From Eucommia ulmoides (lineage: Eukaryota > Streptophyta > Magnoliopsida > Garryales > Eucommiaceae), in NCBI GenBank assembly GCA_016647705.1, contig CM028329.1, positions 55,941,231 to 56,005,230 of the forward strand: a stretch of DNA of 64,000 nt. Direction: 5' to 3'. The notes under the pieces were generated by a model. That model did no database searches, had not been told where the DNA came from, and worked only from the letters and a program-made list of their open reading frames with translations. The position numbers and the translations under genes were made by a program. Position 1 is the stretch's first letter, and each line of letters opens with the position of its first letter. This document shows positions 45,555-61,149 of this stretch, in pieces.

Positions 45555-45690
45555 TATATCCACGCACGTCAGATAGGGGAGAAGGGTCGAGAAGAATCAA
45601 GAAAACGGAGAAGAGGAGTCGGGCGACTCCTCTTCTCCGTTTTCTTGATTCTTCTCGACCCTTCTCCCCTCTCTGACGTGCGTGGATATA
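45555..45690. repeat. Near-perfect 67-bp inverted repeat, 2-nt loop
   Basis: The left arm 45555-45621 and right arm 45624-45690 are reverse complements with one mismatch (TA against TC), separated by GG. The arms begin TATATCCACGCACGTCAGA. The arm sequence is purine-rich on one side and would give a long, almost perfect RNA hairpin. Confidence 0.95.
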
Positions 45691-45708
45691 TCTATCTATC
45701 TATCTATC

Positions 45709-45775
<67 letters not shown>
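45691..45775. repeat. (TATC)n(TA)n(GATA)n palindromic microsatellite
   Basis: A TATC run, then TATATA, then a GATA run. The two tetranucleotide runs are complementary and can pair. It directly follows the 67-bp inverted repeat. Confidence 0.95.
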
Positions 45776-45777
<2 letters not shown>

Positions 45778-46922
45778 CAAATCAGAGAGGGAGGAAACGA
45801 AACAGAAACAGAAACAGAATCAGAGAAGACGAAATAGAGAGAGAGGAGAATTGGAGGAGAGAGATAGAGGATCGGCGGGCGTGTCTCGTCGTCGGCATGG
45901 GTATTTGGGTGATCGTGTAAGACCCCGACTTTTCATATACGAATAATTCAAGTCGCGTTTTAAAAATATTTTGAAAATGTAGGGGAAGACTACGATATTA
46001 ATTATGTAAATTAATATTTTAGGGGGTTGTATTGAAATTTTAAAAACCTTAAAACATACTTTTGGGTTTAATTTCTACCACAACATAACCTAAGGGGAGG
46101 TTTGTGTAATTTTACAAAAATATCTTCTTTTATTTATATATATATTGAGAGAATGGAGTTGGTGAAGAATTATTGGGGGTGGCATGGTCTTTGTCTGGTC
46201 ATGAGCTCTCATACGTATACATATTATATATATATACACACATACACAGATCGGGATAAGAGGGAGCGAAGAATCGAGAAGAAGAGAAGAGAGAGAGATG
46301 GGTCGGCAGTAGAGAGAGAGAGAGAGATAAGGCGGTCGGCGGCGTCATGATTCGCCGGCGGTGAGTTCGTGTGCTTCGTCTGTGGGTGTGTATGCTTGCT
46401 GGATGTATGTGTGACGACGGTGTTGTACAAGTGTGTGTTCTGTTTTCGTTTGATGCTGTTGTGTGTGGTGTGTTGGTGTTTCGATGGTAACGGTGGTGCC
46501 TCTTGTCTGGGTATGGGTGTAGTTCTCTGGTGTTTTGATTTCGTGTGCGTCTGTGTATGGGTTGCTATATATGTGTGTGTGGTATGTTTGGGTAGTATTT
46601 TGATCTAACGGAGGTGGCGGTGGTGTATGGTTTGATCGTCACCATCATCGCGGGAGCGGAGAGCTAGAGAGAAAAAGGGTGTCGCCAGCGTGGGTTTGTC
46701 TTGCAGGTGTGTGTGTGTGTTGTTCTTGCTGTGTGTGTGTGTGTGTTGTCGGAAAAACAGAAAAGAGAGAGAAATGAAGGTGGGTTTGTTGGCGAGTGTC
46801 CAGTGGCCGGCGATTATGTGGGTTTTTGTGTGTTGTATTGTGTGGGTGTGAGCTTATGGTGAGAAGAGAGGGAGAGAGTTGGCTAAGATCTCAAAACAGA
46901 GTAGGAGGAGGAAGACAATTTA

Positions 46923-47053
46923 CCGCCTAAGCGGTGGATTTTCGTCTAGGCGGTGAAAATGCAGAGTGCAGTTATGAGAAAGGGAGAAGCAACCACTCGA
47001 TCGCCTAGGCGGTGGGATGTCGCTTAGGCGGTGGGGCGTCGCTTAGGCGGTGG
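46923..47053 (+). repeat. Five copies of a CGCYTAGGCGGTG motif
   Basis: Copies lie near 46923 (CCGCCTAAGCGG, palindrome-like), 46943, 47002, 47020 and 47040. The last three are 18-20 bp apart ('gtcgcttaggcggtgggg'). The cluster sits upstream of the LTR's middle block. Confidence 0.85.
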
Positions 47054-47999
47054 GGAGCAGAATCAGAAATACATGGAATTTTAGGAAAATCCATGATCGG
47101 TTCGGAACGGGTAACCTTTCTAACTTATTTTGTGAATTCTAAATATAGTTTTCTAACCTTAGAGTAATAAAATGAAAATAATAAATCTTGAAATTTGTTT
47201 ATAAGAACAAAGTATATAAATAGTAAACCGTAACGAAACGATACTAGGTGAATAGTTATATTTCGTAATAAAAGATGGGAAATAGAAAATTAGGATTTCA
47301 TGGCGTGATTAGTTTGTTTATACAAAAGTATTAATTTAGGCCCTGTCACTGTTAGGTTCGCAGGCACCGGAGTTCGGATAGGGGATAGTTGGATAAAGGT
47401 TACGAAAACAGATATCAGGTGAGTGTACTGCCCTTCTTGCCAAAATATTTTCCATATAAATATGATGAGATATGTGTTTATTTAACTGTACGAATTTTAT
47501 AAATTATATGGATCAAGCCAGTTGTAGGTGAGTTGGTAAAATAGTTTTCTTTTGAAATGTTTGGGCTTAAAAAGAAAGACTTTATAAATAATCTGTTGGA
47601 TTTGGTGGTTTTAATAAAAAGGTGGGAAAAACGTGATTTTTAAATTAAAAGTGGGTTTTGTTAAAAAAAGGTGGACAAGGGTGATTTTGACGGTATTATT
47701 GAAATAGTGATTTTATCGATATTATTGAAGTGGTGATTTATATTATGGTCTGTCCGGAGGGTGGTCCGGTAGATGGATAATTAATTGTGTTTTGGTAATG
47801 ATATTATGGAATTGACTATGCCATAGTTATGATGTCCTGTCCGGAGGGTGATCTGGCAGGTGGTGATTTATGATGCATACTTATTATGTGGTGATGTATA
47901 TTATTGGCCTCCGGAGACGTCTGGTTGGCGGTGATCTACGCAGTTAGGTCCGCTAGGAAGGCATATCCTACGGATGGTTACGGCACCGTTGCAACTCCC

Positions 48000-48020
48000 G
48001 ATTGTGAGGTTAAAACGATC
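48000..48020 (+). promoter_or_regulatory. Conserved LTR stem-loop, copy
   Basis: GATTGT, the spacer 'gaggttaaa', then ACGATC. The one change keeps a G-T wobble. It is preceded by CGCTAGGAAGGCATATCCTA, another stem-loop. Confidence 0.6.
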
Positions 48021-49946
48021 ACTATGGTTTAGCTGATGGGTGTGGGATTGAGATGTGTGTTTAAATTGGGGTGTTTTATATATATACTGGGTGACTTATT
48101 ATTGATCGGGTGTTTTGGAAACTGAATTATACTGCTTTACATCCATTGCTTATTTAATATTAGAGATTTTTAGTAAATCTGTGAGATGTTTATATTTATT
48201 CATGCTTGATCCATTTAAATGTTGGATTTTATGAAATATATTGATGCGATGTTAAAAAATGGTTTTTACTAAGAAGGCAGTATACTCGCAGGTGATTTCT
48301 TAGGAGATGGTCCCCTACTGGCATTAGGTGGAGTCATCTAGGAGATTTTTGAGTTGAGCTGTCAGAGAGGAATAATAAGATAGTGAAAGATTATGTACTC
48401 GTTGTATGATTTGAAATTGTATAGTACATTTATGTAATTATATGATGTATAAGAAGTTAATAGTGAAGCAGGTGATGTCATATTGTCGTTACGCCGGTCC
48501 TAGGATGATAGGTGTCCGAGACGGGTCATAACAGATCGTCGCCGCCGTCAGTAAGAGTGTATGTGTGATTCATCTGTTTGGTTTAGTGTGGGTATATGTG
48601 TGGGTGGGGTCGTTCCATCGCCAGTGGTGATGATGATCGTGTATATGATGGTGTGTATGTGTGTGTCTCTGAGCGTGATTATGTGTGTATGTTTCATTAT
48701 GTATATGATGTGTGTGTGCTGTCCATCCAATCGACGGTGTAGTCGTCCACTCCGGTGGGATGTCGCTGGCGGTAGGTTAGAGAGAGGGAACTCACCGGTG
48801 GTGTGGGTTTTAGTTGGTGGTGTGTGTGTATGTGATCATCGCCAGTGGTGGGTGTGCTGTGTGCATGTGTGTATGTGTGAGTGTGCGCTCCGGAGTGTGT
48901 GTATGTGTGTCGCCGTCGGTTATTTTGGTCGGCGGTGAGTGAGAAATAGAGAGAGAAAGAAATGGGTATTGCGTGTGTGTCGTGATCAGTGTATGTTGTG
49001 TGTGCCGTGTGTGTGTTCGGGTCGGCGGTGAAGATCGGCGAAATGAGGGAGTGTTGGCCGGTGTTGAGGTGGTGCGGTGGGAGTTCCAAACTGAAACAAA
49101 AACCGTAAAGCAGAAACCGAAACAGAGAAAGAGGAAAGAAAGAAAAGAAAAAAAAAAGGGAAGGAAAGAAGGGAAAAGCAGAAATTACGCAAACCCCCCA
49201 GTAGAATCCAAAAAATCCATCTCGCGGCAGACGGAAAATCTGGGAGAGTTAGAATTTCGAACTTTCTTAATATATGAATTTAATTGTCTCGTGAGTGATT
49301 ATGAAACTAATTATTAGCATTGAAATGTCAAAAACGAAGATAATAAATAATGAGACCGTTAATATGAACAAAGTTTATATAGTAAACCGAAACGGAGCAA
49401 TATTAATTTAATGATAATATTCCAAAAGAAAAGACGGGAAATAGGAAATTAAGGAAATTAGGGTTGCATGGCGTGATTTGGGTATTTTTATACAAAATAT
49501 TAATTTAGACCCTGTCGTTATTAGGTTCGCAGGCACCGGAGTACCAATAGGGAATAAGCGGTCAAGTCTACGAAAACGGATATTCAGGTGAGTGTACTGT
49601 CTTCTTGCCAAACTATATATATATATATGATGAAATATGGATTTACTTAAACTGTATGATTTTAAAAATGATATGGATCAAGCAGATTTTTGGGTGAGTT
49701 GGTAAAATGAATTTTCGGGGTATTGTGTTGGTTTTTAAAAAGAAAGTTGGAAAATGAGTTTCGTTGGATTTGGTGGTTTTAAAAGAGAGTGAAAAATATT
49801 TGGTTTTCTAAAAATGCTTGGTTTTCTAAAAACAAAGGTGGGATAAATGGTTTTTATTGAAATCGGTAGTACAAAGGTGGAAAAATGGGTTTTACTGCAA
49901 TCGGTGGTATTTTTAAAAAGAGAGTGAAAAATGTGATTTTTGAAAA

Positions 49947-50252
49947 TTCTCCCCGAGAGGGGTGTGGTTTATATTCTCCTCATGAGGGGTTTGGATTTTG
50001 ACGAGGTGGTGTGAAATGTATTTCTTCCCGTAAGGGATGTGGATTTTTAACTATACTAATGATTTTGACGATGCCATAGTTGTTCTCCCCGAAAGGGTGT
50101 GGTTTCTCTCTGAAAGGGGTGTGGATTATATTTCTCCTTGTAAGGGGTATGGATTCTTCCCATGGGATGTGGATGTTTCTTCCCGTAAGGGGTGTGGATT
50201 ACATTTCTCCCCAGAAGGGGTGTGGATATTTCGTAGGAAGGCATTCCTACGG
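49947..50252 (+). repeat. Array of short C3-4/G3-4 hairpin units in LTR 2
   Basis: About eight units of the pattern 'ttctCCCCgaraGGGGtgtgg' occur between 49947 and 50232. Stems and loops include CCCC-GAGA-GGGG (49951-49962), CCC-GTAA-GGG (50027-50036), CCC-GAAA-GGG (50088-50097) and CCCC-AGAA-GGGG (50209-50220). The array is followed by a perfect 8-bp stem, CGTAGGAA-GGCA-TTCCTACG (50232-50251). Confidence 0.85.
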
Positions 50253-50277
50253 ATGTTACAGTACCGTTGCAACTTCC

Positions 50278-50298
50278 GATCGTGAGGTTAAAACGATC
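50278..50298 (+). promoter_or_regulatory. Conserved LTR stem-loop, copy
   Basis: GATCGT, the spacer 'gaggttaaa', then ACGATC. The stem is perfect. It comes 26 nt after the CGTAGGAA stem. Confidence 0.65.
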
Positions 50299-50894
50299 AC
50301 TATGGCTAGCCAGTGTGTGTTGTGGTGGAATGGTGGTTTGAGATGTGTGTTTGAGATGTGGTGTTTTACTTATAATGGGTGATTTATTATTTATTATGGT
50401 GATTGGTATGATTTTATACTAGATGGATTTGGATGGAACTTATCTATATCGCTTTATTTTCATTACTTCTATACTCATGCTTGATCCATATTTAACTGTG
50501 GTAATATTTAGAATGTATTATTATTTTAAAATATTTTACTAAGAAGGCAGTACACTCGCAGGTACAACAGCTAGGAGTCGGTCCCCTACTGGCACTAGGT
50601 AGAGCTATATGATAGAGTCATATGGGCGATTGAGAGAAGCTGTCAAAGGTGAACCTATAAAAGGTTTATGGATAAATACTTTTAGTTAGAAAAATTTCGG
50701 GACGGGTGTGTCCTTCATAATAGATGTTTGTATTATTAAGTGTGTGTATATTGTCATTCATTAGTTTATTTGGGTTTTTGGTGATGTCATGTTGTAGTCA
50801 CGCTAGCCTCGGGATGACGGGTGTCCGGGACGGATTGTGACACGTTACGCCCAGCCTCAGGTGACGGGCGCCCGGGGTGGGGTGTGACACTGAT

Positions 50895-53800
50895 AACTAA
50901 GTTTTCAAAAATTCTTTTAAAGACTTGGTTAACACCTATCGACCGAAGCTTGTCATTCTGCTTGAAACCAAGGTGGACCTTGCTTTACTTGGTAACTTTT
51001 TCAACAGTCTGGGTCTCACATCTTCTAGCCATGTTGACCCCAACGGGAGAGTTAGGGGGATTTAGGTCTTGTAGATGCCTGACAAGATTCATCTGCAGAA
51101 CATTTCCACCAGTAACCAAGCCATTCATGCTTTGGTCATGCTAAGTGACTTTGAGGACTGGCTTCTTTCTACTGTTTATGCGAGTCCTAATCCCAGATTA
51201 AGGGAAGGTCTTTGGGAATAGATGAATGATGTTGCTCATAACAACAGTAGCCCCTGGCTAGCGACTGCCGATTTCAACGAAATTGCCTCCCAGAGTGAGA
51301 AGACTGGTTCTTGCAATTCTTCTGATATCGCCCGTATCAACAGGTTTAACCAGGACAAGAATGAGTGTGGTCTGGAGGATCTGGTATCTAGTGGACAGAA
51401 AATGACTGGGATTGGTACTGTTAGGGGTGGAATCAAAATTGGGAAAAAGCTTGACCGGGCTCTCTTGAATGAGAAATAGAATGATATCTACCTTAATGCG
51501 GGTATGGAAACTCTCCCTCGTATGTATTCTGATCATTCTCGTATTATTATTAATTGTTGTGACATCATCCCTCCTCATAATCACCTTTTTAGGTTTGAAG
51601 CTATGTGGTTAACTCATAACAACTTCAAAAACCCTATTAAAGATAAATAGGTTAATGGTGATTCTTTTATGAACCTAAAACTCAATAAGCTTGCTTCAAC
51701 TCTCAAAGAATGGAATGCCCAAACTTTTGGTAATATTTTCAAAATCAAAAAATCTCTTTTGGCCAGAATAAAATGTATTCAAACTGCTCAGGAAAAAGGT
51801 TTTTCACATAACCTTAGTCAGTTGGAATTCGACATTCAAAAGGAATATAAATAATTTATTCTTAAGAAAGAAATTCACTAGCTTCAAAAATATAGAATTA
51901 ATTAGTTAAAATTGGAAAATTTAAATAATAGATTCTTTCATTTGATGACTCTGCAAAGACGTAGGAAGAATAAAGTTACTATACTTAAAAATGGTAATAA
52001 TCGGATTTCCAATGCCAGTGTTCATAAATTTTTAGTTAGAAATTATTTTGTCAATCTGTTTATGTGTGAGCCTGTTACCCCTTTAAATTGTTCTCAAATT
52101 AATCATCCTGGTATCGATAATGCTCACCATAATAGACTTGAGATGGTGCCTTTTATGGTTGAGATATGGGGCACCTTTAAGGACATGAAAGCCCTAGGCC
52201 TTGATGGTTTCCAACCCATTTTTTTTAAAAGAAATTGAGAGTTGTAGGGCAAGACATCCATAAATGTGGGTCTGATTGTTTTAAAGATTCTGTGATGCCT
52301 CCTAGTTTAAATAAGACTTTAATTACTTTAATCCCTAAAACTGAGAATCCTAAAGGCATGAACTAGTTCAGACCCATCAGCCTTCGTAATACTGTCTATA
52401 AATTGGTTACTAAAATCATTGTGGGTAGATTAAGGCATTTTCTTAAAGATCTTGTGGGTCCCTTTCAGATTAGTGTTGTTCCTGGTCGTATGACCACAGG
52501 CAATGTTATCATAACTCACTTCACTCCCTTAGAAAATCTAAAAACAAAGATGGTGGATTAATTATAAAAATTGATCTTGAAAAAGCATATGATAGAATTT
52601 ACTGGAATTTCCTTAAAAACACTCTGGTTTTCTTTAACCTCCTTGTGTCTTGGATTAATTTGATTATGTCTTGTGTTACGGGAGCTTCTATGTCTATTAT
52701 ATGGAATGATGAGCCTTTGGAGGAATTCAAACCCTCTAAAGGTCTTAGACAGAGAGACCCCATGTCTCTGTATCTCTTTACTCTTTGCATGAAAAGACTT
52801 TCTATCATGATTTGTGATAATGTTAATAAGGGAGATTGGAAAGGTCTTAAAATAGGGAGAAATGGCCTGATGATTTCTCATTTGTTCTTTGCTAATGATA
52901 TTATTTTGTTTGCTCAAACCAATGATTTGCAGATTCGTAATATTCTGAAAGTGCTTGAGCAATTTTCTGAGACTTCGGGTAAAAAAATGAACTTTTCTGA
53001 ATCGAAAGTTTTTGTGGTTCCTTCTATTGCTAGATGCAAAGCCAGAAATTTTAGTAATATGCTAATATTTCTATTACGAAGGATTTGGGGAGATACTTAG
53101 GTTTTCCCCTAGTGCATGGTAGACTCAATAGTAATCATCTGCATAATGTTGTTAAAAAAAAATGCAATTAAGATTGTCTAATTGGAAATCTAATATGTTT
53201 TCGATGGTAGGTAGAGCGACCTTAATTAAATTTGTTATTGCTACCATTCCAAGCAATATGCAAACGATTTCTATGCCTAAAAACCTTTGTTCTAAAGTGG
53301 ATCAAATAAATGAATTTTTTTTTGTGGCGTGACATTAATTTAAAGAAAAAATACAACATTGTTAATTGGACAAAGTTTTGCAAGATAAAGACAATAGGGG
53401 TATAGGGTTTAGGGTGTCTAAGAACCAAAACAGGACTGTCCTTGCTAAATTAGGTTGGAAGTTAGCCAATGACGATCAAAGTTTATGGGCTAGAGTCTTG
53501 AGGGCTAAATACATCTTGATAATAGCCTATCCTCGTGGAAGAAAAAATTAGGAAGCTCTCATATTTGGAGAGGTATTCAGTCGACAAAAGACATCCTGAC
53601 TAAAGGTATCAAATGGCAAGTTGGTAATAGGACTACCATCAACCTTTGGTATGACTGGTAGTGTGGAGAGAAACTTTTAGGTAGCAAACTTTTACAAAAG
53701 TCTGTTAATCTCAAAGTGTTTGATATTGTCGATGATGAGGGTAATTAGTTCCTTAAACTCCACCTCATTGATGATGATATGGAAATTAAGGTGTATCCAT

Positions 53801-54990
53801 GACACTAGTTCCTTGTCTTTTGACGAATATGACAAGCCTCACTGGTCGCTTGAAAACTTGCGGATGTTCTCTATTCAAATTGCTTACTATCTGGATTTGG
53901 AAAATTATCTTGCAAATCAAAATTTGAGTTAATGGAACTGGATTAGGAAGTTCAAAGCCCCTCAAAACTTTAAAATTTTCATTTAGACTATCTTCCATAA
54001 AAGTCTTATTACTAATGCTTTTAGATCCATTAGGAACAAGGACGTGTCTAGTTCTTGTCAGAGATGTAATAGATGCATTGAGGATATTGATCATGTGATT
54101 CGAGCTTGCCCTAAAGCTTGGACCATTTGGAATCAAGTGGGATTGAATCATTTTAGCAGGTATAATGAAGCTTCGGATATTTGGGGATAGATCAAATCCA
54201 ACCTTAAAGGGAGTTTTCTAAATACTAATTTTTATCTGTTTATTGCGACTATTTGGGAAATTTAGAAGGACATGAATAGTAAAGTTATTAATGGTAAAGG
54301 CAGCCCTCCGAGTATTGTTCTTAGGAGGATTGCTAATTATGTGAAAGACCTCATAAAAACATTCTTTGAACCAAATTTCCTAAATGGGGATTCCACTCCA
54401 TGTACAGATTGGTTTTCTCCCCCTACAGGATATATAAATTTGAATACGGATGGGAGTACGAAAGGAAATCCTAGTAAAAGCGGCATTTTACCAGGCGGCA
54501 TTGGAGGCATCCTTAGAGATAATCTTGGCATCTGGAAATTGGGGTACTATAGTAGCCTGGATAGCTGTATGACATTGGAGGTAGAGTTGAAGAGCATTGC
54601 CACGGGGATAAAGATTGCATTTGGGAAATGTTTTCCTCAGGTGTTGGTAGAGACGGATTCAGCTGAAGTAGTGGACCTTGTGTAAAACCCGTGCCTCAAT
54701 AATCATCGCTATAAAGATTGGATTGGAGAATGCAAAAAGGTCTTCCTCTTGAACGATTATATGCTACACTTCGCTCCTAGGGAGACGAACAAGTGTGCGG
54801 ATGCCTTGGCCAAGAAGGGAGAAAGGGAAGATTGTCTGCTAAAAATTCTGGAGACCCCAATCCCAGATCTTGAAGATTTGATTATGTAAGAGATGGACGA
54901 GCGGGCCTTTGATCAGAGCCCGCCCTGTTAGCTTTGTTTGTTTTTCGTTTTTGTTCAACTTGTTCTATTTCTTATCAACCCAAAATACAA
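50895..54990 (+). pseudogene. L1-type LINE ORF2 with RNase H domain, dead
   Basis: Several frames together give a full ORF2 order. Endonuclease: 'ILLETKVDLALLGNFFNS' near 50965, 'WLATADFNEIAS' at 51253, 'SGQKMTGIGTV'. RT: 'KALGLDGFQPIFFKRN' at 52190, 'LITLIPKTENPKGMN', 'KGLRQRDPMSLYLFTL' at 52740, and the catalytic box as FAND instead of FADD ('LFFANDIILFAQ', 52885). C-terminal RNase H: 'NLNTDGSTKGNPSKSGI' at 54438, 'LEVELKSIATGIKIAF', 'VLVETDSAEVV', and 'NKCADALAKKGE' near 54790. Stops occur throughout. ORF1 is absent, so it is 5'-truncated. It ends near an A-rich tail at 54980. Plant L1 lineages with an added RNase H are known. Confidence 0.9.
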
Positions 54991-55587
54991 AAATTAATAA
55001 AATTGATTTATCATTTTTTTAAATTGAGTTTAAAGTTTAAAATTAATGAAATAGAAAATATAAAAAACCGGTATGGGGTAAATTGTTTTTACTCTATTTT
55101 ATTTTGCTTAATTATCACTTTACCATTCTCCATTCCAAAAATGTACATTTACCTACTTTTATTTTGAATAAAGTGAAAAATTAAATTTCTCTGTTTAAAT
55201 TTTTGAAAGAATTAAAATTTATATTCAATTTTGAATGAAATAGGCGAAATTGTTCTTTTATTTATTTTTAAAAAATATTTATGATAAAAAATTAAATTCA
55301 CATTAAAGTAAATGGTCAATTTTATATATATATTCAAAAATTAAATAAAAATTTAATTTTATATATATTTAAATATATTCTGTTAATTTGATGATGTGTA
55401 ATTTTCTGAAGTAGGTGGATAAAAGTAATAATTAGACAAAGGGATAAACGACAATTTACTCACCAATATATCGAGGCATACGATATTCAACCACACGAGG
55501 GCAGCGGATTTGTCGACTCCGACGAATTTTGATCCTTGTAAACATCGGCGCCTCCGCCCCACATCGGAGTTACAGTCCTCGCGCCCT
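54991..55587. other. AT-rich upstream region of the TOPP gene
   Basis: AT-rich to about 55480, then GC-richer from 55490 as the 5' end of the TOPP gene is approached. No clear TATA box was assigned. Confidence 0.4.
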
Positions 55588-55611
55588 CCCCCCCCCCCCC
55601 CCCCCCCCCCC
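55588..55611. repeat. Uninterrupted poly-C tract, 24 nt
   Basis: 24 cytosines in a row, followed by CTCTCTCTT. It lies 246 bp upstream of the TOPP start codon, in the promoter or 5' UTR. Long C runs can form i-motif or G-quadruplex structures on the two strands, and they are also prone to length error in sequencing. Confidence 0.95.
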
Positions 55612-55856
55612 TCTCTCTTCCCAAAACATACACTATTCTATCTTCCACTATAGATATCGTACGCAAGATTCTGCCGACAAATAGATCAATCTGTTCCTCT
55701 CTTGTTTCCGAGAACAATAAACTAACAACAACGCCTCTTTCAATCGGAGAAAAGTGGATAAGAAACAGCGCCCGAGACAAAAGCTCGCCATTCTTTGTTT
55801 GTTTGATTTGTGAAAGTGAAACCCTAGGTGTTAAAGAGAGAGAGAGGGAAAAATTG

Positions 55857-60533
<4,677 letters not shown>

Positions 60534-61149
60534 TGCGAAAAAAATGATGAATGCAGGTAAGGTCTGTACCGTGATTATGCATTTAATCTTACACTAGTAG
60601 TATTTCTCTCTATCTACCTCCCCCCACCGCCAAACCCCATCCAAATAAAAATAAAAATAAAAATATCCGCCTAAATTCCCGTTCCCACTAACTTTGAATC
60701 TAGATCCTCTGCTGGACTCGTGCTGGGCTAAATCCAACGATCACAATAAAACACGATCAAGTTGTCAGTGTTAATCACCCATTGAATTTAGCCTAGCACA
60801 AGTCAAAGCTAAAAAGAAAAAAGGGTCAAGCAGACGATATTTACTTGCTTATTTATCTCTCTCTCTGCATGTTTTATTTTTTCAATCAAGTTTCAACGGA
60901 GTTCTTATTAATGGTCTACTGTTTTTAATTTTTTATTTTTCGTCTTGCCTTTAGAATAACTGATCTATTAGTCGTTAACAATTTATTTTTTGGTCTTTAT
61001 CGATTTTCAGTTGATTTTATCTATTATATCAAATACAAATTCCTGATAAAAAATTACAAGTGATGAATTTTACAGATAGTATAACAATTTTCCTAATTTT
61101 AAAATAACTTAGGTGGGATTGGTGCTTTTAGGCAAGGGGTAGTGGTCAT

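Larger units (their letters stand above)
45916..48533 (+). mobile_element. Solo LTR 3 with perfect target duplication
   Basis: It begins TGTAAGACCCCGACTTTTC and ends ACGGGTCATAACA. GATCG flanks both sides exactly (45911-45915 and 48534-48538). At 2618 bp it is a related but diverged gypsy LTR family inserted into solo LTR 2. It carries GT-rich blocks, the GCCTAGGCGG motif cluster (46923-47053) and the GATTGT stem (48000-48020). Confidence 0.92.
45251..50842 (+). mobile_element. Solo LTR 2, itself split by solo LTR 3
   Basis: It starts TGTAAGACCCCGATTTC at 45251 and ends GGGACGGATTGTGACA at 50842. It is interrupted by LTR 3 (45916-48533). The two parts total about 2.97 kb without the insertion. 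Near-identical 5-bp repeats CGTCA/CGTTA flank it. It has no internal region, so it is a solo LTR. It contains the 67-bp inverted repeat (45555-45690), the hairpin-unit array (49947-50232) and the GATCGT stem (50278-50298). Confidence 0.85.
42537..50889 (+). mobile_element. 3' LTR of the gypsy element, split by a nested LTR
   Basis: The LTR runs 42537-45250 and resumes at 50848-50889 ('cgcccagcctcaggtgacgg' ... GGGTGTGACA). Between the two parts lies another LTR, flanked by CGTCA (45246-45250) and CGTTA (50843-50847). The reconstructed order matches the end of the 5' LTR at 38450-38506. Total LTR length is about 2.76 kb, within the size range of Tekay/Del LTRs. Confidence 0.85.
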
